Source of the DNA: Platycnemis pennipes
Taxonomy: Eukaryota > Arthropoda > Insecta > Odonata > Platycnemididae
NCBI GenBank assembly: GCA_933228895.1
Contig: OW121848.1
Coordinates: 159,790,688 to 159,854,687 of the forward strand
Length of the DNA: 64,000 nt
Direction of reading: 5' to 3'
The position numbers and the translations under genes are program-made. The notes under the pieces are model-generated. The model did not search any database and was not told the origin of the DNA. It was given only the letters and a program-made list of their open reading frames with translations. The first letter of the stretch is position 1. Each line of letters starts with the position of its first letter. Of the stretch, positions 55,981 to 64,000 are shown in pieces.

Positions 55981-56023
55981 GCTCCACAAAAAAGCTTAAT
56001 AGAATTAAGCTTTTTTGTGGAGC
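55981..56023. repeat. perfect 20-bp hairpin with 3-base loop
   Basis: GCTCCACAAAAAAGCTTAAT, loop AGA, then the exact complement. It is immediately followed by TTTTGGGATCGAAC, which resembles the box-B-like part of the unclassified dispersed repeat. Confidence 0.95.
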
Positions 56024-56721
56024 GTTTTGGGATCGAACTCAAATTTTTCATGCTCGTATTATACTATTCCCTTGAGAGAAGATATAGCCCTCTGAGATAT
56101 GTAGCATGTGCCTGTAAGACTAGCAAATACTCTTTGAGGACACCAGCCAACACATAGTGTTGCATTGGCGTTGCCTTCCAGTTTTAGGCCTCTCCAATAT
56201 CATGTCCTTTACATTAAAAAATTTCAGTTTAATTCAAGTTAGTACTTGTGCATTCATTTAGGTGAAAAAATTTGGATGGATCCTCTGCCACCCTTGACTA
56301 GATTCTGAAAGTCCATTTGTCTTCAATGGATCAAAGAGACGAAGGGTAATGGCAAAGGCAGAAAAAAATTACTTAAAAAATAATTGAAAATTAAAAATCA
56401 ATGAATGTGTGAGATTTCACCATCAGTGTTTGTATTTTGCTCGCCATGGTAAACAGAAAGTTTAGAGTCACAGTCTTATTTGGAAGTGTTTTAAAACTTA
56501 AGTGGTGAAGTAACAAAAATATTTATTTAGGTATGAAATGCTTTGAGTTATGTTTGAAACTAAAGAATATAGGTACTTGAATTGAAACAAATAGAAATAC
56601 CCTATTTTAATCTTTTCCAATACAATAAGAAATGCAATAGGGAAATTTGTTTAGACCTTCAATGAAGCTTGATTCTCTAGAATGAAAAGAAACTTTTCAA
56701 AACTCCTTTGTTCCTGCTAAG

Positions 56722-57335
56722 AAGTTGAAAATGATAAAATTTTCGATGCAATGGCTAAAAGAAAAAATGTAAACCGTATTAACACGTTCAACCCAAAGGA
56801 CGCAAATGCGCGTCCAAGGTGCGTTACCAAGATACCGAAGGACGCGCATTCGCGTCTGTTAATGACCTCTCTGATGACCTCACTGAAGACCTTTTTTGAA
56901 GACCTCTCTGAAGGACGCGAACTCGCGTCTTTAATAAATTATTGAGTTTTGTTATGCAAAAAAATGTTTAACTAATTTTCAATTACATTTAAGTGACTGG
57001 CCAAATTAATGTGGCAGAAAAAGCTTTCCGTTTTATATGATTGCACACTAGAAATATTCCGGGTTGAATGTGTTCAGGAGCAAACTTGTGGCTTGCAGTA
57101 AATTAGCTCTTATTGTTAACCACTCCATCCAACATCAGTTCACAAGAGTCTGGAAGATGTAGGCTACCCGCGTGACATTATACTTCATTTTTTTCTTATG
57201 CATCCAGGCCTATGGAGAAAAAAAGCAGAGACATGTATTCCTTTATTTTCCTCTAGTAGCTTGGAAAAAATGTAATCTCATTTTGTGACCCGAGTTACAC
57301 AACCTCTCATTGTACCATACCTACAATCCATTGGC
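56722..57335 (-). repeat. unclassified dispersed repeat, copy 3, interrupted
   Basis: 56722-56778 matches the start of copy 2 (TTTTCGATGCAATGGC, AAAAGAAAAAA). 57077-57335 matches the rest (TAGGCTACCCGCGTGACATT, GGCCTATGGAGAAAAA, GTGACCCGAGTTACAC). The two halves are separated by a 290-bp piggyBac MITE. Confidence 0.75.
56783..57072. mobile_element. piggyBac-type MITE, 290 bp
   Basis: The inverted ends CACGTTCAACCC and (inward from the right) CACATTCAACCC are flanked by TTAA (56779-56782) and TTCA (57073-57076, one change). The left part holds three palindromes: GGACGCAAATGCGCGTCC (56798-56815), GACGCGCATTCGCGTC (56841-56856) and GACGCGAACTCGCGTC (56914-56929). No coding capacity. Confidence 0.8.
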
Positions 57336-57343
57336 AGGACTTT

Positions 57344-58190
57344 TGACTTTTGTTTTATTTAACCTGGGCTAGATGAGGCCCAATGGCCCCCTCTACCCCT
57401 AGCCCAGGGATCATTAAAGTACATACATCATAAGAGGTTTAGATATGAGATTACAAATATATACATAATTGTAGCAAAATATGCAATTTTACATGCATAA
57501 AAATTTAAGACTACTGAGCAAAAGACAAAAATATAAATTTGAAAATACACAGAAAAATAAAAAGACAAATCTGATAGCTGAAATTAGAAAAGAATGCAGG
57601 ATGAAGAAAGAAAAAATAATGAAGAATGGATAATAATAGGATGAGGTGACTTATCAGAAGCAATTGCTGGATGGATATTTGAAACTGTATATCGGTAATG
57701 CAAAATTGGGGAGCGTGTAGAGATAGATCAACGAATCATTTTCAGTAGGTCCCTAGAAAGTGTTTACTAAGTCTAGTTTTATTTAGGTTTGATCTTATTT
57801 CGGATGGCAATGAATTACACTCCCGGGCATAGGTTATACAAAAAGAACCAGCCATTCTTTATGACATGGGATCACAAATGAATTGCTGGCGTTTCTGGTC
57901 GGTATGTTGTGTGTTGCCCCATCAAATTTAGGTGTTGAAAAATATAAGGTGGTGTGTGAACCTTCCAAAACTTGTACCCTACTAATAGGACTTGGAGGAT
58001 ACGTCTCTCGTTCATTTTCAGCATACCCTCCTTGTCGTTAAAGGGAGTCATGTGGTCCGTATATCCAAGCCTTACAGCGTACCGCAGACAAGCGTTCTGG
58101 GCAACCTGGAGCATACTCAAATCCCTGCCAGAAAGATCACTGCATGGCACCAGGCAATAGTCCTGCATGGGTTGTGATCAAACTTTGATC
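57344..58190 (-). pseudogene. LINE 3' fragment (RT tail plus 3' UTR)
   Basis: The minus-strand ORF starting near 58168 reads LVPCSDLSGRDLSMLQVAQN, ACLRYAVRLGYTDHMTPFND, RRILQVLLVGYKFWKVHTPP and ends with RPETPAIHL. This is the post-RT tail common in LINE proteins ('LQ-AQN-CLR'). Below it lies about 530 bases of likely 3' UTR. The fragment is 5'-truncated as usual for LINEs and adjoins copy 3 of the dispersed repeat. Confidence 0.8.
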
Positions 58191-58689
58191 AGTTGTAATT
58201 TAATCTTAGCCCCGGGTTTAAAATTTTGCTGATTGATGCAGGGTGAATTTCCTTGTGGTACTTAGTTCAGTTGGATTATTCTTCTATTTTCTGCAGGCAG
58301 AATTCTTCAACTTCCTCTTTGGGCCACAGGATGAGGGCTGTTGATGTATATGACATTGCAACTCCTCGACATTCTGAATTGCAGTTGTACTTTGGTGGGA
58401 AAGATTATGTTTTGTAGCATGGTGCTTCATCAGGCTGCCTGAACTATTGAAAGGTCCCTCCCCATCACCAGTAGCACTGTATATTCACTCCATAGGCATA
58501 AGTGACTTAGTCAATTCAACAGTTGGTATCATATTTTGAAGTGACTGGTGGCCCAGTCATAAATAATGATGATCTTTTCTGCCTGATTGCAGCTATTGTT
58601 GAATTTTATGTAATTTTATAATGCATGTGCTGAATCACGTCCTCTGTCATCACTTATAACTGCCACACATTGTTTTTAAAATGTGTTAC
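58191..58689. other. no gene seen
   Basis: Nothing supported. Confidence 0.4.
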
Positions 58690-59720
58690 TCCGACATAAA
58701 TTGATTCTTGGTCATTACACCAGTGATACCCTTGTACTTCTTGAGGAAGAATCACAGACCAACCCTCAAAAAATCACAGTTAAGCTTGGATCTGAGGTTT
58801 CCACAGGGTTTATCATAGTTGAAGAGGGCTTCCGCATCAGGGTGTCTCATGATGACAACAGTCCAGCCATCCTGCTGGCGTCTTCAGGTCAAAAGTGTCG
58901 ATGCATAAAATCCATCCATGTTATATAGGGGCCCGGGAACCCAAGGTTGGCTCTGATTGGCTGAGAGGGCTAATGTGTCTCCCGACTGGAAAACTCTTTC
59001 CCAGCTGTGTAGACGCCCTCGTAGTGCAAACGAGGAACCCTGTCGTAAGGTTTGGGCAGGTGGTTGCCTGTTTTTCGCCAGCAAGTGAATCTCGTCTTCA
59101 CGTTGTCTGGTCAGGATTCTGGCAATGCTTTTAGTCTTACCAGAAACATACAGAAATGTAACATATGCTGTGGGTTTCTCATTGGCTGGGTTTTCCTCTG
59201 CTCCATCTCTCCCACTGTTTCTCTGAAAGGCCCTTTTCAGCACCATTTCTTCTTATAGCCATTTTTATGGAGAGCTTTGACCAGGTGTTCAGACTTCTTG
59301 TCTGAGGTTGTCACCGCTCGGTGTATTAAGGTTTTTAAGCCGGCTGGCTTTCTTTGAGGGGTGGTGGTGGGAAGAGCATTTAGGTACTGATTGGTGTGGG
59401 TTTTCATCCCGTAGACCGAATGCCCTAGGCTTCCGTCCTCCCTCTTTTTCACCATGACATCCAGGAATGGAATTTGGCCATTCTCTTCTCTCTCCGTTGC
59501 AAATATAATGCTTGGATGTGCAGCGTTCAGGTGTTCAAGGAATATGTCCTAGTCCGATCAGCCATGTGGCCAAATGACAAAAGTGTCATCCACATACCTC
59601 AGCCAGAGTGAAGGTTTCTTGATGGAGCTGCTGATTGCCTTCCACTCAAACTCTTCCATGTAAAATTTTAGGCACAATGGGTGACAGCAGGGAACCCATA
59701 GCCGAACCCTCTGTCTGCTC
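58690..59720 (-). pseudogene. Penelope-like element copy A, RT C-terminal part
   Basis: Minus-strand blocks in order from 59718: EQTEGSAMGSLLSPIV, FYMEEFEWKAISSSIKKPSL, the palm RYVDDTFVIWPHG, IPFLDVMVKKREDG, YGMKTHTNQYLNALPTTTPQ, LIHRAVTTSDKKSEHLVKAL, then YVSGKTKSIARILTRQRED. These are PLE reverse transcriptase blocks 4 to thumb. Frames change several times. The GIY-YIG domain is not found. The fragment begins abruptly where copy B ends, consistent with a tandem PLE arrangement. Confidence 0.8.
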
Positions 59721-59729
59721 GAAAAAATG

Positions 59730-60934
59730 TCTATCCTAGAGAAAGTATGAATTCTTGAATGAAGATGCTTGTCTTTTGGGATTCCCTCCGCATTGGTCCA
59801 TAGTTCCTGGGGACGACAGTTTCGCCGGCGTTGCAGTCGGCTTCTTCAAGTCAGTGAAGTGATGTGCAGAGTTTTTTCGCCATCTTATATATTCATCCGT
59901 AGGGGATAGGTCCGTTGTGATTGGCTGTTGTATTGGTGTCCGTAATTGGCTGTTTTGGTCTCCCGTGATTGGCTGTTGCATTGGCATCTGTGATTGGCCG
60001 TTGAGTTTTCTCTCGTAGAACTCTCTTCCAGGCATTTGCTAGCGAGTAGCTGTCTCCCCTATTAAAGTTGTCTTCATTTTTGCTTATCTCGATGGCCTCT
60101 CGTATCATCCATGGAAAATATCGTTTCTCTTGGGCGATGATCTTTGCATCTTCGAAATCGATGTTGTGGTTGGGGCCCAACCATGTGTGCTCTGCTATGG
60201 CAGAGAGTCTCTGCTGTCTATTTCTTGTTGCCCTCTGGTGTTCTTGTAGGCGGCATTTCAATGATCTGGATGTCTGTCCAATGTATCTGCTCCCACAGCT
60301 GCATTTCACTTGATATACACCACTCTTAGATTCTCTTTTTATCTTGTCTTTTACTCTCACTAGCATGTTTGATGTTTTGGAAACAATTAAATCTAGTCAC
60401 AATATTGTGTTTACTGAGAGCCCGTGAGATTTTCTCAGTGGTTCCCACGACAAATGAGATTAGGGCGAAAGCAGCGGGTTTTGGCCTTTCCTCCAATGGT
60501 TGATCGTCGGTTCTTTTGTGGACCTTGTCTAATCTTTTCTCTTCCTTCAGGATTACGGCTCGTTGGTAGCCATTATTCTCCATCGTTCTCCGAACATGTT
60601 TCTTCTCGTTGTCCAGTGAGGAACCATCGCAGATGGTAAGGGCCTGGTTAAACAATGATCTGATTACAGAGGCCTTTTGTAGTGGATGGTGGTGTGACGA
60701 TGCATGCAGGTACCGGTCGGTGTGCGTCTTTTTTCTGAATACCGAATGGCCCAGCTTTCCGTTGTTATTCTTTTACACTAGGACATCCAGGAAAGGCCAT
60801 CGTTTGTCCTCTTCCATCTCCATTGTAAACTTAATGGAATCATTTTGGTGTTTCAGGTGGTTAAGGAATTTCTGCAGTTCTCTTTCCCCATGCTGCCAGA
60901 TGCCAGAGTTATTTATGCATACTACCTTGCAGTA
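59730..60934 (-). pseudogene. Penelope-like element copy B, RT thumb and GIY-YIG endonuclease
   Basis: Descending from 60934: a damaged palm (..SGIWQHGERELQKFL), NDSIKFTMEMEEDKRWPFLD, LFNQALTICDGSSLDNEKKH, ISFVVGTTEKISRALSKHNI, then after a frameshift near 60360 the endonuclease: GVYQVKCSCGSRYIGQTSRS then LKCRLQEHQRA. This holds the GIY, YIG, catalytic Arg and EH positions. The C-terminus has repeated ANHGRPKQPITD-like segments. The palm is cut at 60934 by insertion of the long-TIR transposon. A hammerhead-like string lies just downstream (59811-59850). Confidence 0.85.
59811..59850 (-). ncRNA. degenerate hammerhead-like motif at the 3' end of PLE copy B
   Basis: On the minus strand: CTTGAAGA (59850-59843, against the expected CTGATGA), a stem II GCCG/CGGC (59841-59838 with 59827-59824), GAAAC (59823-59819), then TGTCGTC. 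The order and spacing match the motif in the 18.8-19.1 kb palindrome, but the first core block is changed, so catalysis is doubtful. Confidence 0.35.
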
Positions 60935-63297
60935 GGGTGTCCCAAAAAACCTGAGAGTTTGAAAGTTGGGGGGGCATTTCCATTTTCCTGTGCAAATGAA
61001 AAAACATCCCGAAATAATTTTCAGCTCAATTGGACAATGTTTGACCCTGCCAAAACACATTCAAAGTTGAGAAATTTCCATTATCGGCATGGCATACAAT
61101 GTTTCCTACCCTCCAGGGGTGCAAGTGGCAAAACACAAAGTTCTAACGATCACCACGAGCTCCCTAGTGGTTGACAACAACACTCGAACCACAGTAAGTA
61201 TTGTAGCCATGTAACTAGTCGCCTGCTGCTGCGGCCACCAACTGACAGTTGTCGAATGATTCATATCGATGCAGTAAGGTATTTAATGTTCGATAACTGC
61301 CTTATAGGAAGTTCTGTTATAGACACCCAGAATGCATTGCTGTTACGGCACCACCACGTATTGTTGAGCTTGGAGCTCTATGCTTTCGGTGCATCGCGCT
61401 GTTTGTGGTCAAAGTATCACAGCTCAGTCAGTCAGTATATCACACTCCCCCGGGGAGGTCGTGTCCTGTATGCCGAGGTGGAGGCTGTTTTGGCGGTGGC
61501 CAGAATAAATGCGATGTTGAAGAGTACGCTGGTTATGCGAAGTGGGACTAGTATGTGGTAGGTGGGCAATGATTGCAAACATTTCCTCGGCAACGGCAAC
61601 TGCCAACATTGCGGGCAGTTCTCAATTTTTTCTTCTAAAATCTACACTGTGCTCCTGGACTGATGTCAGCGGCAGATGCAGCCAGGATTATGATCAAAGA
61701 GCTGCTTGTTGTGTGGGGAAGGGCTAATATTCCCACGCAGGATGTTCAAGTAGCTATCAAGAAGCTCCTGACAGCTTACGAGCACTACTGTGCCCTAGGG
61801 AAGGACAAAAAAAGGCAAGAAGTCAGTGTCCGCAAGAGATGAATACAACAAAGTGGTTGACTGTCTGTTTTACATTGGCCGCAAAGATGCCCTTTCCGGA
61901 TAAGTTGTTTTACATTTCAATGCAGACTGATCGAAAAGGATACTTGGCGGGTAATGATGGGAAGTGGTGTAAACATGTAGAAAATCATCTGAGACTTCAG
62001 GAAGAGGATTCTTCAAGGAAGAAATGGCATGAGAAAGAAAAGGAAATATTGTACAAGAAAGTGGACCTTGTTCGCCAGATGTCTGCGGATAGTACGGCAA
62101 GCTCCTCGGACATGGAGGTAATTTTTTTCCAGGTGGGGGGGATATCAGACAGCCTAGTGACTGCTTCCCTGGATTGGACTCAGACGTCCTCTGCTGCTGG
62201 GTCTATGATAGTCAAGGCTATCACCAATGCGGCAGCAGTTGCATTGGGTTTTGCTGCATTGCAAGGGGAAGAAATTCATTTAGTGTCTTCAAAATCACAC
62301 CTTCATAGAATAAGAGCTGAGAAAAGGACTGAGACAACTGAGCTTATACAACAAAAATTTCACCCTCAAGTTCTCTGGCAGTACACTGGGATGGAAAATA
62401 CTTCCTTGTAATGATGGTATTAATAATTTTTACTGCGGCATTTATTTAATTTTTACAAATGCTAAAAATTGTAATATTTAATATTTGATTGTAGATTGAA
62501 AAAAGAACCCTACTACTCAGCAGCTTTGGCCAAGTTATGCCATGATTGATGGTATCTTTCTGAAACCCTGATTTGTTTGGCCCTCTTCGATGAAATTGTT
62601 TCTGACGACGAGATAAGAGACTGTTGGCAATCACAGACAACGTGGGATCTGATGATAATGCACCTCGGGCGACCCTTCCGCCTAACTGGCCTATTAGAGA
62701 GCTGACCCTCGCTGACTTCGCTTCCGCATATTCTGAGAAGTTTTTCAAAATCATTAGTGTTTCACCGTCTTTTTTGTCGCAAGATCCAGCTACATGGAAA
62801 AGTGATGCCAACTATCAGAAGGGCCTATCTGTAGTGCAACATCTAAAAGTTGTTAATGACACTGCAGAGAGAGGGGTTCAGTTGATAAGAGATTTTCTGG
62901 TCAAGAAAAAATTGAGAAATGATGAGGCTTGGAGGCAATATCTGTTGCTAGTCGTTAAACGACATAGGGAAATGTAAGACAAAAGTGGCAAAAATCTCTA
63001 GTTTTTAACATTTTTGCTATTCCCAGTGCTTTTGCATGAGTAGAGTGACTGTCTACTAATAAAAGACAATTTTCGTTCGGAGGTTTCCGATTTCAAACCC
63101 AACGGGACCCCTGGGAGGTAGGCAACGTTGTATGAAATGTGGAAATTGGAAATTTCTGAACTTTGAATGCATTTCGGCAGGGTCACATATTGTCCGATTG
63201 AGCTGAAAATGTTTTTGGGATGTTTTTTCATACATTCGTAATAGGAAAATGGAAATGCCCACAAAACTTTCAAACTTTTAGTTTTTTTGGGACACCT
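60935..63297 (+). mobile_element. DNA transposon with about 200-bp terminal inverted repeats and an uncharacterised gene
   Basis: The left terminus GGGTGTCCCAAAAAACCTGA (60935) and the right terminus, read inward from 63297, AGGTGTCCCAAAAAAACTAA start inverted repeats that stay alignable for about 200 bp. Shared blocks are GGGCATTTCCATTTTCCT, GAAAAAACATCCC, TTTTCAGCTCAAT, GACCCTGCC and ACATTCAAAGTT (the last two with one or two changes). TA flanks both ends (60933-60934; 63298-63299). It sits inside PLE copy B. The interior holds a plus-strand gene in pieces (61663-62976). Length 2.36 kb. The TA duplication and GGTGTCCC start recall Tc1/mariner-like superfamilies, but the gene does not. Confidence 0.85.
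61663..62976 (+). pseudogene. uncharacterised transposon-borne gene, internally deleted
   Basis: Starts MSAADAARIMIKELLVVWGR, then ANIPTQDVQVAIKKLLTAYE, and after a frameshift ARDEYNKVVDCLFYIGRKDA. Further on: TSLDWTQTSS-like, AAAVALGFAALQGEEIHLVS, HRIRAEKRTETTELIQQKF and VLWQYTG. A gap follows, then the C-terminal ORF 62624-62976 with LADFASAYSEKFFKIISVSP, LSVVQHLKVVNDTAERGVQL and YLLLVVKRHREM. I recall this layout (an N-terminal 'IPTQ', a central 'VHWDGK'-like motif, a C-terminal 'VNDxAERGV') from uncharacterised animal proteins that occur in many copies, but I cannot name a family. The expected long middle is missing, so this is a deletion derivative. Confidence 0.55.
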
Positions 63298-63299
63298 TA

Positions 63300-63829
63300 A
63301 CCATGCAGCTTCAGTAATGTCTCTGCCCTTTCATGATGCATAGAGGTTACGACTTAACTTCACTGGCCATGGTTTCTTAATGGGACTAACACTGACCTTT
63401 ATAGCTTACTGTTACAGGGAATCTAATTCCTCTTCTGCGATAAAAAAATCTTTATCGCCCACACCATGGGAGACTTTTGTACAGTTAGTTTCATTTATTA
63501 TATTCTGTCAAAACAAACACCACCCTAAGCCTGAAGAGCTCACTTCCAATTCGCAATGTTTTTAAATTGAGAAATGAGCTTGTTAGGTTGAAACATTTTG
63601 ATTGATTTAAATTAATTCACAATTTTATTTTGGACTTTGTTATTTAACGAGTTTTTAAGGTACTCTTATCACTAAGGTTTTATTGCACTCTAAAATATGA
63701 GGATATCCTAAAATGAGCACAAATCCATGTGCTTCGCAGCATTAAGGCAAATAAAACCAAGTTAGTATGACTCAACCACACATGTTAATAAAACCAAGTC
63801 GTCTTATGCCTTTTTCGATCTAACCCAGA
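63300..63829. other. no gene seen
   Basis: A weak LINE-like ORF (63380-63565) has no motif firm enough to call. Confidence 0.35.
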
Positions 63830-64000
63830 AAAAATTTTATATGTATCATCTTCTGTTGCTTCTGGCTGTTATTTAAAAAGAAGAATAATTCAGCTAACTA
63901 ATGTACAAACAGCTATAACTGTCTACTATGCTTATATTAATAGTACACTTAACTATGGCATGTTAGCCCTAAGGCAGTTTGTATTATTAAATTATGAAAA
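63830..64000 (+). pseudogene. LINE RT thumb remnant at the window edge
   Basis: The frame SSVASGCYLKRRIIQLTNVQ then ITVYYAYINSTLNYGMLAL matches the thumb block of Jockey/CR1-type LINEs (compare VGTFMIRKLAPIVS and VYFAKIHSHLSYGILFW in the LINE at 2808-5651). It continues past the window end. Confidence 0.6.

Overview
This window looks like a piece of an arthropod, probably insect, genome. It has intron-bearing genes with GT/AG splice sites and AT-rich non-coding DNA. It also carries a dense, varied load of transposable elements: piggyBac, pogo/Tigger, PIF/Harbinger, hAT, CR1/Jockey-type and RNase H-bearing LINEs, and Penelope-like elements (PLEs) with a GIY-YIG endonuclease. I cannot name the species.

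Host genes. Only two are well supported. (1) A plus-strand gene runs from 9256 to 37711 in six phase-compatible exons (9256-9369, 11047-11145, 21305-25089, 25168-25301, 30240-30341, 37590-37711). It encodes about 1451 residues within the window: an acidic Ser/Thr-rich protein with a 15-unit tandem repeat, then a CS/p23-like domain and an acidic tail. The C-terminus is compatible with the TDRD12/Yb family of piRNA factors, but that is inference. (2) The first two coding exons of an Aurora-family kinase lie at 54703-55177 (+); the rest is outside the window.

Layout. 1-1496: 5' part of a dead piggyBac element (-). 1501-5870: a nearly intact LINE whose ORF1 and ORF2 are in the same frame, separated by a single UGA in the context UGA CUAG. 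6836-8599: a PIF/Harbinger element with remnants of both of its genes. 9256-37711: the CS-domain gene, with introns filled by a LINE remnant (11.4-12.1 kb), a terminal-inverted-repeat element carrying a multi-exon DUF4806-like gene (13.0-16.9 kb, antisense), a long palindrome with hammerhead-ribozyme-like cores (18.8-19.15 kb), a TA-flanked element (19.7-21.1 kb), two hAT-type elements (26.2-29.5 kb), foldback repeats, and a LINE endonuclease remnant with tandem repeats upstream (35.5-36.6 kb). 38-43.3 kb: a decayed PLE split by a 2.6-kb piggyBac element with matching TTAA flanks. 43.5-45.5 kb: a LINE with an RNase H domain (-). 45.8-51.6 kb: a second, inverted, gutted copy of the DUF4806-type element, hosting a pogo/Tigger element (46579-49421) and two copies of an unclassified repeat. 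52046-54287: a third piggyBac element. 54.7 kb onward: the Aurora gene, whose second intron carries a perfect hairpin, a piggyBac MITE inside an unclassified repeat, a LINE 3' fragment, and two adjacent PLE copies. A 2.36-kb transposon with roughly 200-bp terminal inverted repeats (60935-63297) carries a broken gene of a family I do not recognise as a known transposase.

The most novel-looking items are the stop-codon-separated LINE, the long-TIR element at 60.9-63.3 kb, the DUF4806-carrying element present twice, and the hammerhead-like motifs in the palindrome and beside PLE sequences. All family assignments come from reading motifs; no database search was run.
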